From Vibrio palustris (lineage in GTDB: Bacteria > Pseudomonadota > Gammaproteobacteria > Enterobacterales > Vibrionaceae): a stretch of 64,000 nucleotides of DNA. Below the pieces are notes generated by a model. That model did not search any database. It was not told the DNA's origin and was given only the letters and a program-made list of their open reading frames with translations. The stretch spans positions 1,426,001 through 1,490,000 of the forward strand of contig NZ_AP024887.1 of assembly GCF_024346995.1 (NCBI RefSeq). Reading direction: 5' to 3'. Position numbers and translations under genes: made by a program. Shown here piece by piece: positions 44,203-55,634 of this stretch; position 1 is the stretch's first letter; every line of letters begins with the position of its first letter.

Positions 44203-45378
44203 ATGTTGGGAACCGCCACGCGAACAAATGCTACTCGTGTCTTACTTCTTGGTTCTGGAGAGTTGGGTAAAGAAGTCGCGATTGAATGCCAGCGCCTTGG
44301 TTTAGAGGTTATCGCCTGCGATAGATATGATAACGCACCGGCTATGCAAATTGCTCATCGTCGTCATGTTTTTAATATGCTTGATGGCGATATGCTGCAA
44401 ACCGTGATAGAGAAAGAGCAGCCGCACTATATCGTTCCTGAAGTCGAAGCGATTGCAACGACAAAACTGATCGAATTGGAACAGCGTGGTTTTAACGTCG
44501 TCCCTACTGCGAATGCAACACGTCTTACCATGGACCGTGAGGGTATTCGCCGTCTAGCTGCCGAAACGCTTTCTTTGCCAACCTCTCCTTTCCGATTTGC
44601 CGATACGTATGAAGAGTTTGCTGCTGGTGTCGAAGCCGTTGGTATTCCATGTGTGTGTAAGCCCGTCATGAGCTCCTCAGGTAAAGGCCAAAGTGTCATT
44701 AAAACCCCCGAAGATATACAAACCGCATGGGATTACGCGCAAGCAGGTGGTCGTAGCGGTGCCGGTCGCGTGATCGTTGAGGGATTCATCGACTTTGATT
44801 ACGAAATCACCCTACTCACCGTCCGTGCCGTTGATGGTGTCCATTTCTGTGCTCCTGTCGGGCATCGTCAAGAAGACGGCGACTACCGTGAATCTTGGCA
44901 ACCACAAGCCATGTCTGAAAATGCCCGTAAAGCCGCCGAATATGTCGCTGAAGAAATTGTGAATGCTTTAGGCGGCTACGGCCTGTTTGGGGTTGAGCTG
45001 TTTGTAAAAGGTAATACTGTTGTTTTCAACGAAGTATCACCACGTCCACATGATACTGGCTTGGTCACACTCGTTTCGCAAGATTTATCTGAGTTTGCAC
45101 TCCATGTGCGAGCGTTCACTGGCTTACCTATTGGCGATATTACCCAATACGGTGCTAGCGCATCAGCGGCGATATTAGGCCAAGGGACGTCAAAAAACCT
45201 AAGCTATAGTGGCCTAGATCACGCATTGCTCGTGCCTAATTCACAAGTGAGACTATTTGCGAAACCAGAAATCGACGGTCGCCGCCGCCTTGGTGTCGCC
45301 CTTGCCCGTGGTAAGAGCTTAGAAAAAGCGATTGACCGTGCAACCGACTGTGCCAAAGCGGTTAACATTCATTACTGA
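44203..45378 (+). CDS. purT: Formate-dependent phosphoribosylglycinamide formyltransferase
   Basis: A 391-residue ATP-grasp enzyme that formylates GAR with formate and ATP in purine synthesis, an alternative to PurN. The N-terminal [15 protein letters not shown] nucleotide-binding region, the [15 protein letters not shown] loop and the [13 protein letters not shown] metal-binding strand are present. The start at 44203 follows GGAAGGA; the length matches E. coli PurT. The promoter has a PurR box. Confidence 0.96.
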   Translation: MLGTATRTNATRVLLLGSGELGKEVAIECQRLGLEVIACDRYDNAPAMQIAHRRHVFNMLDGDMLQTVIEKEQPHYIVPEVEAIATTKLIELEQRGFNVVPTANATRLTMDREGIRRLAAETLSLPTSPFRFADTYEEFAAGVEAVGIPCVCKPVMSSSGKGQSVIKTPEDIQTAWDYAQAGGRSGAGRVIVEGFIDFDYEITLLTVRAVDGVHFCAPVGHRQEDGDYRESWQPQAMSENARKAAEYVAEEIVNALGGYGLFGVELFVKGNTVVFNEVSPRPHDTGLVTLVSQDLSEFALHVRAFTGLPIGDITQYGASASAAILGQGTSKNLSYSGLDHALLVPNSQVRLFAKPEIDGRRRLGVALARGKSLEKAIDRATDCAKAVNIHY

Positions 45379-45394
45379 GTAGCTGGCAACTAAG

Positions 45395-45426
45395 ACACGG
45401 TGTCGAATAGCACACCGTGTTTATGG
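45395..45426. terminator. Hairpin after purT
   Basis: ACACGGTGT / ACACCGTGT arms around a short loop, with a brief TTTAT tail, lying between convergent purT and tpm. Confidence 0.6.
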
Positions 45427-45444
45427 CCTGGGAGTATGGGATGG

Positions 45445-46101
45445 TTATTGCTTTTCAGCAGTAATCATCCAAACATGTTCCGCAAAACGAGACAAGCCTT
45501 GCTCGGCACGCTTAGCGTGCTGCTCATCAGCCTCATCACTATCGAGTAACGTCACTTCAAACCCCGCAAATAACTCACATAATTCTTGCTTAGTGACACT
45601 AAACGGAGGTCCAGCCATTTCTTCCTGTGGGTAATCTAACGTCACAATTAATAGTCGGCCTTGTGGGGAAAGCAAGCGTTTTATACGCTCAGCGTATTCG
45701 ACACGCATGGCAGCAGGTAAAGCAATCAATGCGGCGCGATCATAAACTAAATCGGCCGATTCTAATGGGGCAACAAAGAAGTCTCCGGTATAAATCGATA
45801 ACTCATCAAATTGATACAGTTCATGGGCGCTACTTAGTTGAGTCACTAACGGCGTGTATAAATGTTCTGCGAAGAAGGCACGAACTGCAATCGGGCTAAG
45901 CTCAACACCAACGACTTCATCATGACGCTCCGCGAGCCAGACTAAATCTTCACTTTTACCACAGAGTGGAACCAGCACACGCTCGCCTCTTTGTGGAGAA
46001 AGTGCTGACCAATATTTAGCAAGAAAAGGATGCACATCCCCCATATGAAAACCAATTTTGTTGTCCGCCCACTTTTGGTGCCAGAATTCAGGATCTTGCA
46101 T
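45445..46101 (-). CDS. tpm: Thiopurine S-methyltransferase
   Basis: A 218-residue SAM-dependent methyltransferase of the TPMT family, which methylates thiopurines and, in bacteria, tellurite or selenite. The start [14 protein letters not shown], the [10 protein letters not shown] loop and the [16 protein letters not shown]-binding stretch are typical. It is divergent from relV and convergent with purT. Confidence 0.94.
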   Translation of the reverse strand: MQDPEFWHQKWADNKIGFHMGDVHPFLAKYWSALSPQRGERVLVPLCGKSEDLVWLAERHDEVVGVELSPIAVRAFFAEHLYTPLVTQLSSAHELYQFDELSIYTGDFFVAPLESADLVYDRAALIALPAAMRVEYAERIKRLLSPQGRLLIVTLDYPQEEMAGPPFSVTKQELCELFAGFEVTLLDSDEADEQHAKRAEQGLSRFAEHVWMITAEKQ

Positions 46102-46445
46102 GTTGTACTCTCTTCGATTTTACAGGTAGCTAAGCCTAACTTATCGCCCCAAAAAACGATAGCCTCTAACACAACCTCATCACATTTATAGCCTAAAATC
46201 TGCTCAAGCGTCCACGTAACTGGTCTCATCTATCGTCGTTGTGAAGTGATAACAAGGGTCAGTTCGTTAAATAACGTGCTCTCAATTGCAAACCATTGTC
46301 AGTTTCTGGTCATAGGTATTGTTTTTTTCATACCAGACCAGATATAAAGAGAGTAGCAAAGAGCTAGTAACTTTCGCGAGTGACAGTCATGAATCCTTTT
46401 CGTGCCCCTTCTGACTCAAACAGCGTTATAGCTTAAGGAGAGTAT
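46102..46445. other. 344-bp divergent region between tpm and relV
   Basis: Holds the promoters of both genes. No long open frame with coding character. TAAGGAG before 46446 is the relV ribosome-binding site. Confidence 0.5.
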
Positions 46446-47225
46446 ATGAACCTCTTATTGCGTACCACGGCACTCATGCTGTTAATTTTAAGCCGTGCCC
46501 CCGCATTCGCGGCCGCCATGCCCGTTGATACGAATGTCGAAGACAATCGCAGTACGGAATCTCAAAGTGAAATCAGCTCTGAAGTTTTTAAACACAGCTT
46601 AAGTGGGTTGTATGGCATTCAATCTATATCATCAACACCACTACAGCCTTATCGTGATTTTGATGTGTTGTACAGTAAATCTCATCAAGCGCAGCACGAG
46701 CTCACAAACTTATGCAAAAAAACCGCTATGCTCACAGGCACTACCCCATTCACTTGTGGCGTCAAATCTCGTGAAAGAGCACAACAAAAAATCGCCGCTG
46801 ACTTTGCCGGTCAAAATGAGCGTATCACCGATTTAGCTCGTGCCACAATCGTGGCTAACGATGTACCGAGTTTGGTTCAAGCATATGAAATGTTACGTCG
46901 CTCAGCCACCATAGTGAAAGTAAAAAATCGCTTCAAAAATCCCACGCCATCAGGTTATCGAGACTTAAATATATTGGTTAGACTGCCTAAAACACAGTTA
47001 ATCGCAGAAGTGCAGTTACATTTAAAAGGGATAGAGAAAGTGAAAAGCGGCGAAGAACATCGCATTTATGAAAATATTCAAACATTAGAACGTACTGCTG
47101 CGGCTCAGCAACGAGATCTCACAGAGTTAGAACGGGCAAAAATTGAACAGTTACGAGCCCAAGCAAAGAACTTATATCAAAACGCATGGCATCCATACAT
47201 TACCACCCAGCTTCAAGCTGCGTAA
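46446..47225 (+). CDS. relV: Small alarmone synthetase RelV-like, with an N-terminal signal-like segment
   Basis: A 259-residue RelA/SpoT-type synthetase. The nucleotide-binding core has RITDLARATI, KVKNRFKNPTPSGYRDLNI (split) and EVQLHLKG. Residues I recall as essential in V. cholerae RelV (K107, D129, R132, L150, E188) fall at exactly the same numbers here, which supports both the identity and the start codon. The neighbourhood (purT, tpm, ihfA, pheT) also fits. RelV makes (p)ppGpp from GTP/GDP and ATP in the cytoplasm. Yet residues 1-24 look like a Sec signal peptide: Arg6, a hydrophobic core and AxA before 25. This is listed as a finding. Confidence 0.85.
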   Translation: MNLLLRTTALMLLILSRAPAFAAAMPVDTNVEDNRSTESQSEISSEVFKHSLSGLYGIQSISSTPLQPYRDFDVLYSKSHQAQHELTNLCKKTAMLTGTTPFTCGVKSRERAQQKIAADFAGQNERITDLARATIVANDVPSLVQAYEMLRRSATIVKVKNRFKNPTPSGYRDLNILVRLPKTQLIAEVQLHLKGIEKVKSGEEHRIYENIQTLERTAAAQQRDLTELERAKIEQLRAQAKNLYQNAWHPYITTQLQAA

Positions 47226-47259
47226 CACGCCCATACAATAATTCTTATGACTCAAACAT

Positions 47260-47290
47260 AAAGACCACGCCTAAAAGCGTGGTCTTTCTT
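47260..47290. terminator. Terminator between relV and ihfA
   Basis: AAAGACCACGC / GCGTGGTCTTT stem with a short CTAAAA loop and T run. It serves the two convergent genes. Confidence 0.88.
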
Positions 47291-47300
47291 TGCTCGAAAC

Positions 47301-47597
47301 TTAATTCGCGCTCTTAATGTTCTCGACTCGGGCTTTTAATTTCTGCCCAGGGCGGAACGTTACAACGCGGCGAGCTGAAATCGGAATATCTTCCCCTGTT
47401 TTAGGGTTACGACCAGGACGTTGATTTTTATCACGCAGGTCAAAGTTTCCAAATCCTGAGAGCTTTACCTGTTCTCCACTTTCTAGTGCTTTACGAACTT
47501 CTTCAAAAAACACTTCCACCGTTTCCTTGGCATCACGTTTGCTAAAACCCAATTCTTCAAAGAGGCTTTCTGCCAGATCGGCTTTTGTGAGCGCCAT
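47301..47597 (-). CDS. ihfA: Integration host factor alpha subunit
   Basis: A 98-residue HU/IHF-family protein. It has the alpha-subunit start [10 protein letters not shown], the [22 protein letters not shown] arm (shown split: [18 protein letters not shown]) and the [14 protein letters not shown]-terminal part. The IHF heterodimer bends DNA at specific sites. In many relatives ihfA directly follows pheT; here a 448-bp gap and a terminator separate them, so ihfA has its own promoter. Confidence 0.97.
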   Translation of the reverse strand: MALTKADLAESLFEELGFSKRDAKETVEVFFEEVRKALESGEQVKLSGFGNFDLRDKNQRPGRNPKTGEDIPISARRVVTFRPGQKLKARVENIKSAN

Positions 47598-47990
47598 AAA
47601 ACTTCCCTCAAAGCTTAGTTAATCTTGCTGTCCTATCGACAGCGCCTTGGCAATAATTGCCTTGCCGAATCAACAACCTATCGACAGCACCTGAAAAGTG
47701 TATGCCAAGCTTATGATTTTCGCCAACTTTTTTCACTCAAAAAAATTTGTTACTAACAAATTTGAGACGCATATAAATGTCAATATACCGATATTTGACG
47801 TCGAAATATGTCAATTCATAGGTATTTTACAGGTAATTTATCTTTTTTTATACCATACGCAGTATTAAAAACTGAATGTCATTTTTTAATAGAAAATTTT
47901 ATTTTCAAAAAAAATTTTATTTTTCTGAAATATCATCACCTTACATGACAAAACCATGACATTTCAAGTCATGAATTTCCACTACTCACA
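47598..47990 (-). other. Promoter region of ihfA
   Basis: About 390 bp between ihfA and the pheT terminator. The 150 bp nearest pheT are strongly AT-rich with A and T runs. An IHF-like core (AATCAACAACCTA) at about 47669-47681 differs from the consensus in the last part, and may be chance. No open frame. Confidence 0.5.
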
Positions 47991-48026
47991 AAAAAGCGGA
48001 CCTCTTGACGAGGCCCGCTTTTTGTT
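47991..48026 (-). terminator. Terminator after pheT
   Basis: AAAAAGCGG..CCTC / GAGG..CCGCTTTTT stem with a short loop, 20 bp after the pheT stop on the minus strand, with T runs on both strands. Confidence 0.85.
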
Positions 48027-48045
48027 TTTGCGGTGCAGCTAACAA

Positions 48046-50433
48046 TTAGTCACGCAATGTTGCACCAAATTTCTCACCAATTTCGGTAACAATAGCGTCA
48101 ACAGAAGCACTAATGTCAGCTTCTTCTAGTGTACGTTCCGTTGATTGGAGACTCAGCGCAATCGCCAGACTCTTCTTACCATCATCGATGCCTTTACCCA
48201 CATAAACATCAAATAACTGTGCGTCTTTGAGCAATGTGCCACCTGCATTCTTACACGCTTGGACAATCACATCAGAAGCTGTATTTTCATCAACTACGAC
48301 CGCAATATCACGACGGTTAGCCGGGAATTTTGACAAAGAAACCGCTTCAGGGATCACACGAGTTGCAATCGCATTCCACTCAATTTCAAAGACAACCGTA
48401 CGACCATTCAAACCAAACTTACGCTCAAGTTCAGGATGAACTGTCCCAATCACACCGATCTTTTTACCATCCAGCATCACTGCTGCGCTTTGACCAGGAT
48501 GTAAAGCGGGATGTTTTACCGCTTCAAAGTGATAGGCTTTTTCATTGGCTGTTAACTCAAGGATTGCTTCAACATCGCCTTTGAGGTCGAAGAAATCAAC
48601 GGTTGCCGTCGCGATATCCCAGTGCTCTTCACTGCGGTTGCCTGCAAGTACACCTGCCAACATTGGCTCTTGGCGCATACCGTTTTCAGCAGTAGTATCT
48701 GGAGTAAAACGTAAACCATACTCAAACAGACGAACGCGAGGTTGTTGACGCTTTTGATTACGTACGACAGTGTTCAACAAGCCTTGCATTAATCCCAAAC
48801 GCATAGCTGACATATCAGCAGAGATTGGGTTAGGCAGCACTAATGGCTCAACACCTGGCACCGTCAGTTTTTGCTGCTCTGGCTCAACGAAGCTATATGT
48901 GATCGCTTCATGGAAACCACGATCAACCAACAAGTCACGAACACGTTTCAACGGCATGTTGGCTTCTTTGTGCAGGTTCATGCTTAAAGCCGCAACCGGA
49001 GATTGATTTGGAATGTTGTCATAACCGTAGATACGACCCACTTCCTCAATCAAATCTTGCTCAATAGCAATATCGAAACGCCAGCTTGGTGCCGTTGCTT
49101 CCCAGCCCGAGTCCGTGCTTGTTACAGTCAGACCCAAACGTTGTAGAATTTCGACGACATCCGCATCGCTAATATGATGACCTAACAGATCATCTAGTTT
49201 GCTACGACGAAGCGCAACTTTGTTGGCTTGCGGTAGTTCAGCTTGCGCTTCTGCCGTGACAACAGGTGCCACGTTACCGCCACAGATCTCAACCAGTAGT
49301 TGAGTTGCTCGTTCCATCGCAACCGCTTGTAGCTCATAATCCACACCACGTTCAAAACGCAGCGAAGAGTCGGTATGCAGACCATATTCACGGGCACGTC
49401 CACGGATGGCCGCCGGAGTAAAGAAAGCACACTCCAACATAATATCTTGGGTTGCCGTACTAACGCCAGAGTCTTGACCACCAAAAATACCCGCTAAAGC
49501 CAGCGCTTTAGTGTGATCGGCAACCACGAGAGTCCCCTCTTGAAGTTCCGCTTCTGAACCATCAAGTAACGTCAGTTTTTCACCCGCCGTCGCCATGCGA
49601 ACCACAACACCACCGTCAATCTTAGCCAGATCGAAAGCGTGCATTGGTTGGCCTTGTTCCAGCATTACGTAGTTAGTGACATCAACAATGGCATCAACAC
49701 TACGGATACCACAACGGCGCAATTTTTCTTGCATCCATAATGGTGTTTGCGCACTCGCGTCGACATTTTTGATGACACGACTTAGATAGCGAGGACAGGC
49801 TGCAGGCGCTTGAACGTCGACCGCCACTGTGTCAGCTATCGTTTCTGCCACAGAGGCAAATTCGAGTTCGCTTACGTCTGTACGATTTAATACACCAACT
49901 TCACGCGCTAAACCACGAATGCTAAAACAATCCGCACGGTTAGCAGTCAAGTCAACATCAATCGTGACATCATCTAAACCAAGGAATTCACGGAAGTCCG
50001 TACCAAGAACCGCATCATCAGCTAATTCCATGATGCCGTCTGACTCAATGTCAATACCAAGCTCAGTAAATGAACACAGCATGCCATGAGAAGGCTGACC
50101 TCGTAGTTTCGCTTTTTTAATTTTGAAGTCACCAGGCAAGACGGCACCAACAGTTGCTACCGCAACTTTGATACCTTGGCGACAGTTAGACGCACCACAC
50201 ACGATATCAAGTAACTCGTCTGCACCAACGTCAATCTTGGTCACACGCAATTTATCTGCATCTGGGTGTTGAGCACACTCAACCACTTGACCGACTTTTA
50301 CGCCGCTAAATTCGCCCGCAACAGGAAGCACATCATCCACTTCCAAACCGGCCATCGTTACTTGGTGTGTCAGTTCGTCAGTCGTGACCGCAGGGTTCAC
50401 CCACTCACGAAGCCATGTTTCGCTGAATTTCAT
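48046..50433 (-). CDS. pheT: Phenylalanyl-tRNA synthetase beta subunit
   Basis: A 795-residue beta chain of the heterotetrameric enzyme. The N-terminal tRNA-binding EMAP-like domain ([22 protein letters not shown] split here) is followed by the B3/B4 editing domain ([13 protein letters not shown]), the B5 and core domains, and a C-terminal ferredoxin-like anticodon-binding domain. The length matches E. coli. It begins 18 bp after pheS and is co-transcribed with it. Confidence 0.98.
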   Translation of the reverse strand: MKFSETWLREWVNPAVTTDELTHQVTMAGLEVDDVLPVAGEFSGVKVGQVVECAQHPDADKLRVTKIDVGADELLDIVCGASNCRQGIKVAVATVGAVLPGDFKIKKAKLRGQPSHGMLCSFTELGIDIESDGIMELADDAVLGTDFREFLGLDDVTIDVDLTANRADCFSIRGLAREVGVLNRTDVSELEFASVAETIADTVAVDVQAPAACPRYLSRVIKNVDASAQTPLWMQEKLRRCGIRSVDAIVDVTNYVMLEQGQPMHAFDLAKIDGGVVVRMATAGEKLTLLDGSEAELQEGTLVVADHTKALALAGIFGGQDSGVSTATQDIMLECAFFTPAAIRGRAREYGLHTDSSLRFERGVDYELQAVAMERATQLLVEICGGNVAPVVTAEAQAELPQANKVALRRSKLDDLLGHHISDADVVEILQRLGLTVTSTDSGWEATAPSWRFDIAIEQDLIEEVGRIYGYDNIPNQSPVAALSMNLHKEANMPLKRVRDLLVDRGFHEAITYSFVEPEQQKLTVPGVEPLVLPNPISADMSAMRLGLMQGLLNTVVRNQKRQQPRVRLFEYGLRFTPDTTAENGMRQEPMLAGVLAGNRSEEHWDIATATVDFFDLKGDVEAILELTANEKAYHFEAVKHPALHPGQSAAVMLDGKKIGVIGTVHPELERKFGLNGRTVVFEIEWNAIATRVIPEAVSLSKFPANRRDIAVVVDENTASDVIVQACKNAGGTLLKDAQLFDVYVGKGIDDGKKSLAIALSLQSTERTLEEADISASVDAIVTEIGEKFGATLRD

Positions 50434-50451
50434 AGTGATTAAACCTCTGGA

Positions 50452-51566
<1,115 letters not shown>

Positions 51567-51595
51567 ATAGTACCGAATGCTGCTCTCATTGCCAA
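51567..51595 (-). promoter_or_regulatory. Predicted sigma-70 promoter of pheST
   Basis: On the minus strand a -35 TTGGCA (51590-51595) and a -10 TACTAT (51567-51572) are 17 bp apart. It is the best such match in the region and would give a leader of about 125 nt before pheS. Confidence 0.65.
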
Positions 51596-51726
51596 ATGAA
51601 ATGCGTGATTAACCAATAAATCGCCTATTTATCAGTCAGCCTTAGTGGCATTAGCCACATTCTTGTTCTAAATAGAGAAATTCGGTAACCTGCAACCTTA
51701 TTAGGCCACCATAATAAGGATATTAC

Positions 51727-52203
51727 ATGCATATCAAACCTATTACTGCTCAATATGACGCACACATACGTACCATTATTGAGGCGGTAGGAGCAGAATT
51801 TGGTGCCGTGGGCGATGGGTTTGGTCCATCCGATCGTGAAGTACAAGCCATGAGTCAACATTACTGTATTGAGCAAGGCTCGCAATACTTTATCGCCGTG
51901 GAACATGGACAAATCATGGGCGGCGGAGGGATCAAACCTTTTTTAAACTCAGCAAAAACGTGTGAACTATGTAAAGTCTTTTTATTACCCGCAGCGCGTG
52001 GTAAAGGAGCAGGGAAAAAATTAACTCAAACATGCTTAGATTTTGCACGTCAGGCTGGTTACACCCAATGCTACCTAGACACACTAAGTGAAATGACCAG
52101 TGCTATCCGCCTTTATGAACATCTCGGTTTTAAGCACCGTGATACCCCAATGCCTGGAGTGATTCATACTGGGTGTGATGTGTGGATGGAGTTGACGCTA
52201 TAA
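51727..52203 (+). CDS. GNAT-family N-acetyltransferase
   Basis: A 158-residue GNAT enzyme. The acetyl-CoA loop is R91-G-K-G-A-G96 after VFLLPAA, and the C-terminal AIRLYEHLGFK motif is typical. The GGGGIKPF stretch (about 65-72) and CELCKVFLLP lead into it. The substrate is unknown. It is divergent from pheS and ends at a 10-bp tandem repeat. The ATG follows AAGGA. Confidence 0.85.
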   Translation: MHIKPITAQYDAHIRTIIEAVGAEFGAVGDGFGPSDREVQAMSQHYCIEQGSQYFIAVEHGQIMGGGGIKPFLNSAKTCELCKVFLLPAARGKGAGKKLTQTCLDFARQAGYTQCYLDTLSEMTSAIRLYEHLGFKHRDTPMPGVIHTGCDVWMELTL

Positions 52204-52205
52204 AC

Positions 52206-52260
52206 CGTTATCTATCGTTATCTATCGTTATCTATCGTTATCTATCGTTATCTATCGTTA
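52206..52260 (+). repeat. Short 10-bp tandem repeat
   Basis: The unit TCTATCGTTA occurs five times without change from 52211 to 52260, preceded by a partial copy (CGTTA). It starts a few bases after the acetyltransferase stop codon. This is a simple VNTR-type locus that may vary between strains. Confidence 0.9.
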
Positions 52261-52329
52261 TTGCAGTAGCATAAGTGCTAACGCTCAACTTACAATACCA
52301 ACCAATCCACATTTAGGTAAACAAAAACA

Positions 52330-52361
52330 AAAAAGCCCGAACTTAGGTTCGGGCTTTTTTA
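52330..52361 (-). terminator. Terminator of the tRNA cluster
   Basis: A 13-bp stem AAAAAGCCCGAAC / GTTCGGGCTTTTT with loop TTAG, immediately 3' of the last tRNA on the minus strand. Likely bidirectional. Confidence 0.9.
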
Positions 52362-52363
52362 TT

Positions 52364-52439
52364 TGGAGCGACACACGAGGTTCGAACTCGTGACCTCGAC
52401 CTTGGCAAGGTCGCGCTCTACCAACTGAGCTAGTGTCGC
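52364..52439 (-). tRNA. tRNA-Gly (GCC)
   Basis: A 76-nt cloverleaf with encoded CCA: acceptor GCGACAC / GTGTCGC, anticodon loop TTGCCAA giving GCC, T loop TTCGAAC. Identical to the copy at 52624. Confidence 0.97.
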
Positions 52440-52471
52440 ATGCTACATATAGTCAATGTAGACTTTATAGA

Positions 52472-52558
52472 TGGTGCCCCGGGCCGGACTTGAACCGGCA
52501 CAGCGCGAACGCCGAGGGATTTTAAATCCCTTGTGTCTACCAATTCCACCACCAGGGC
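52472..52558 (-). tRNA. tRNA-Leu (TAA)
   Basis: An 87-nt class II tRNA with a long variable arm and encoded CCA. The anticodon stem AGGGA / TCCCT around TTTAAAA gives anticodon TAA. Closely like E. coli leuZ, which occupies the same position after pgsA. Confidence 0.96.
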
Positions 52559-52623
52559 ACGCAATTCTTTGCGATGATAGGCACACCATCTAGAATACCG
52601 AGTAAACTCCATATCCTTTAATT

Positions 52624-52699
52624 TGGAGCGACACACGAGGTTCGAACTCGTGACCTCGACCTTGGCAAGGTCGCGCTCTACCAACTGAGCTAGTGTCGC
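52624..52699 (-). tRNA. tRNA-Gly (GCC), second copy
   Basis: A 76-nt tRNA identical to the one at 52364-52439, with anticodon GCC and encoded CCA. Confidence 0.97.
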
Positions 52700-52701
52700 A
52701 A

Positions 52702-52775
52702 TGGAGGCGCGTCCCGGAGTTGAACCGAGGTCCACGGATTTGCAATCCGCTGCATAGCCACTCTGCCAACACGCC
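52702..52775 (-). tRNA. tRNA-Cys (GCA)
   Basis: A 74-nt tRNA with acceptor GGCGTGT / ACGCGCC (one G-T pair), anticodon loop TTGCAAA giving GCA and encoded CCA. First gene of the cluster in the direction of transcription. Confidence 0.95.
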
Positions 52776-53133
52776 TTCAATACTGAATCGGCAACCGCTT
52801 TGTGCGCTTCCTCTTGAGTACGGGAATGCATTCTACGGATTCACGAAGATGAGTCAACAGAATTTTTTATGATTTTGCATCGTTTGACTATTTTACACTC
52901 AAAACCAGCTATTTTGATTAAAAACACACCTAAACTAGTGGATTTTCCGAGAGATAAGTCACGAAACTTAGGATGAAATTATCGCAAGTTTACCGCTAAC
53001 CGCCCCACTCAAGGGAAAATTGCAGAACGCTATAAGTCAGATTTTACTGCTAGACGTGACTAAGCACACGAAAACACACTCATTGCTCTGTCATTGCCGT
53101 CACTAGCTCGACGATGAGACCCGCGATAAACAC
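52776..53133 (-). other. Upstream region of the tRNA cluster
   Basis: About 358 bp between tRNA-Cys and the pgsA terminator. It must hold the tRNA promoter, as pgsA transcripts appear to end at 53134-53169. AT-rich, no open frame, no clear promoter chosen. Confidence 0.5.
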
Positions 53134-53169
53134 AAAAAAGCGAAGTCCCTATAGAAAGACTTCGCTTTT
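53134..53169 (-). terminator. Terminator after pgsA
   Basis: A 12-bp stem AAAAGCGAAGTC / GACTTCGCTTTT around CCTATAGAAA, 32 bp after the pgsA stop on the minus strand. Confidence 0.85.
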
Positions 53170-53200
53170 CAATCAGTGTCGACAGAGTCACAGCCGAAAG

Positions 53201-53758
53201 TCACATATTATCTTCGCTGAGTAAATCATCTTTTGCTGCTGCTAGATATTGCGCCATTGACCAATAAGTTAATACTGTCGCAATGTAAATAGACGCGTAA
53301 CCCAGCCATACCATCCAGTCATCATAGTGCCAAATGAGTACCCATAACGCGAACATTTGTGACAACGTTTTTACTTTACCGATCCAAGAAACCTTAACGC
53401 TGGCACGTTTGCCAATCTCCGCCATCCATTCACGCAATGCCGAGATAATGATTTCACGAGCAATCATAGTCACCGCGGGAATAGTAATCCAAATAGTGTG
53501 GTAATGCTCAGTGATTACAATTAAGGCCGAAGCCACTAAAACTTTATCTGCCACCGGGTCGATAAAAGCCCCAAAGCGCGATGTCTGGCCGAGCTTTCTT
53601 GCCAGCATACCATCGAGCCAATCAGTAAACCCTGCAACCCAAAAAATCATAGCGGCAGCAAACGGCGCCCAAGTAAATGGGAGATAAAATGTCACGACAA
53701 AAACTGGGATCAGAAAAAGTCGTATTAAAGAAAGAATATTTGGGATGTTAAAACGCAT
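53201..53758 (-). CDS. pgsA: CDP-diacylglycerol-glycerol-3-phosphate 3-phosphatidyltransferase
   Basis: A 185-residue inner-membrane enzyme that makes phosphatidylglycerol phosphate, the first committed step to PG and cardiolipin. The CDP-alcohol phosphotransferase signature is complete: DWLDGMLAR ... [12 protein letters not shown] (D-G-x2-A-R-x8-G-x3-D-x3-D). Five or six TM segments. It follows uvrC by 46 bp on the same strand, the conserved uvrY-uvrC-pgsA order. Confidence 0.97.
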   Translation of the reverse strand: MRFNIPNILSLIRLFLIPVFVVTFYLPFTWAPFAAAMIFWVAGFTDWLDGMLARKLGQTSRFGAFIDPVADKVLVASALIVITEHYHTIWITIPAVTMIAREIIISALREWMAEIGKRASVKVSWIGKVKTLSQMFALWVLIWHYDDWMVWLGYASIYIATVLTYWSMAQYLAAAKDDLLSEDNM

Positions 53759-53804
53759 AATTATAAGCTCTTATCGACAGCGCGTTTATGGTGCGGCATT
53801 TTCA

Positions 53805-55634
53805 CTATTGTTTCAATGCCTGATAAATGTTTTCTGCCAGAGAATGACTGATCCCCGGGACTTTGGCGATTTCTTCTACAGTTGCACGTTTCAGTTCTTG
53901 TAGCCCTCCCATATGCGTTAACAGTGCTTGCCGACGTTTCGGCCCTACACCTTCGATTCCTTCCAAACTACTAGTACGCCGAGTTTTACCTCGCTTAGCT
54001 CTGTGCCCACTGATGGCGTGGTTATGACTTTCATCACGAATGTGTTGGATTAGATGTAACGCTGGCGCATCACTAGGTAAATTTGATTCGCGTCCATCAA
54101 CGGTGATCAAGGTTTCTAAACCAGGTTTTCGTGTCACCCCTTTCGCTATCCCCATCAATAATGGTCTTTTGGGCCAATCTCCCCAACATTGCTGTACTAT
54201 TTCATAAGCACGATTGAGTTGCCCTTTACCACCGTCGATAAAAATAATATCGGGAATTTTATCCACATCCAGTTGTTTTGAATAACGACGCTCTAACACT
54301 TGCGCCATCGCTGCATAATCATCACCACCAGTGATGCCTGTTATATTATAGCGACGATATTCAGATTTGAGCGGTCCTTCTTGATTAAATACCACACAAG
54401 ATGCAATGGTACTCTCGCCCATTGTATGGGAAATATCAAAACATTCCATGCGCTGAATCGATTCTAGACCTAATTCTTCCTGTAACGCTTTAAAACGCTG
54501 ATTAATGGTCATCTTATGATTGATTTTCGTCGTAATCGCCGTTCGTGCATTGGTGTTGGACAAATTAAGGTATCGGCCACGATAACCATTGGGATCAAGG
54601 TGGAAATGGACTTTTCTTCCTGCAATCTCACTTAATGCCGTTTGTAACAGCGTTGAGTCTTGACATAACTCTCGGTTAACCACAATACGATTGGGCATTG
54701 AGCGCGCTTCGTTGTGGTTCAAATAATACTGCGTTAAAAAGCTCTCAAAGACTTCTTCGCGCGTCGTATTATTAGGAATTTTGGGGAAATGACTGCGACT
54801 ACCTAAAATTTTTCCTTGCCGTATCATGAGAATATACACACAAGCTATACCATTTTCCTGAGCAAAACCCAGTACATCCATATCATCCATGGAATCATCA
54901 GACACGTACTGCTGTTCTTGCACACGACGAATAGCTTGAATTTGATCGCGAAACTTGGCGGCATCTTCAAAACGTAATTGCCCACTCGCCTGTTCCATTT
55001 TATCAATTAACTGCTGCAACACTTGTTGATCTTTACCGCGTAGAAATAACCGAACCAGATCCACCAGCTCAGCATAATCATCATCGGAGATTAATTCACT
55101 GACGCACGGCCCAGCGCAGCGACCAATCTGATACATCAAGCATGGTCGAGTACGATTACTGTAGACAGAATCTTCACATTGACGCACAGGAATGATTTTT
55201 TGCAGGAGATGGAGCGTTTCTCTCACGGCGCGAGAATCAGGATAAGGGCCGAAATATTCGCCTTTACGCTTCTTGGAACCACGATGACTGGATAAACGCG
55301 GATGTTTATGATTACTAATAAAAATATAAGGATAAGATTTATCGTCTCGCAGCAGCACGTTATATTTTGGCAAATATTGCTTAATATAATTATGCTCTAG
55401 GATCAAAGCTTCTGTCTCCGTGTGTGTCACGGTGACATCAATTTTCGCGATATTACTGACTAACGCTCTCGTTTTTTCACTATCCACGTTTTTACGAAAA
55501 TAGCTAGTTAAACGCTTTTTCAGGTCTTTAGCTTTTCCAACATAAATAACCTCAGCGTCAGTGTTATACATCCGATATACACCGGGCTGATCGGTCACTG
55601 TTTGTAAAAAAGCAACAGAATCAAATTCAGGCAC
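53805..55634 (-). CDS. uvrC: Excinuclease ABC subunit C
   Basis: A 609-residue nuclease that makes both cuts in nucleotide excision repair. N-terminal GIY-YIG domain (QPGVYRMYN ... [13 protein letters not shown]), four Cys near RCAGPC, a UVR motif (about 200-235), the RNase-H-like endonuclease domain (ECFDISH ... IDGGKGQL) and the C-terminal helix-hairpin-helix ([14 protein letters not shown]). The start is GTG at 55634, overlapping the uvrY stop by one base (TAGTG). Confidence 0.98.
   Translation of the reverse strand: MPEFDSVAFLQTVTDQPGVYRMYNTDAEVIYVGKAKDLKKRLTSYFRKNVDSEKTRALVSNIAKIDVTVTHTETEALILEHNYIKQYLPKYNVLLRDDKSYPYIFISNHKHPRLSSHRGSKKRKGEYFGPYPDSRAVRETLHLLQKIIPVRQCEDSVYSNRTRPCLMYQIGRCAGPCVSELISDDDYAELVDLVRLFLRGKDQQVLQQLIDKMEQASGQLRFEDAAKFRDQIQAIRRVQEQQYVSDDSMDDMDVLGFAQENGIACVYILMIRQGKILGSRSHFPKIPNNTTREEVFESFLTQYYLNHNEARSMPNRIVVNRELCQDSTLLQTALSEIAGRKVHFHLDPNGYRGRYLNLSNTNARTAITTKINHKMTINQRFKALQEELGLESIQRMECFDISHTMGESTIASCVVFNQEGPLKSEYRRYNITGITGGDDYAAMAQVLERRYSKQLDVDKIPDIIFIDGGKGQLNRAYEIVQQCWGDWPKRPLLMGIAKGVTRKPGLETLITVDGRESNLPSDAPALHLIQHIRDESHNHAISGHRAKRGKTRRTSSLEGIEGVGPKRRQALLTHMGGLQELKRATVEEIAKVPGISHSLAENIYQALKQ

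Noticed and set aside
45942-46229. 95-codon minus-strand frame overlapping the tpm start
   Set aside because: It runs in another frame across the well-supported tpm N terminus; most likely a shadow.
52364-52775. Tandem duplication as a mobile-element trace in the tRNA cluster
   Set aside because: The two tRNA-Gly copies are ordinary tRNA gene amplification; there is no integrase or att-like repeat beside them.
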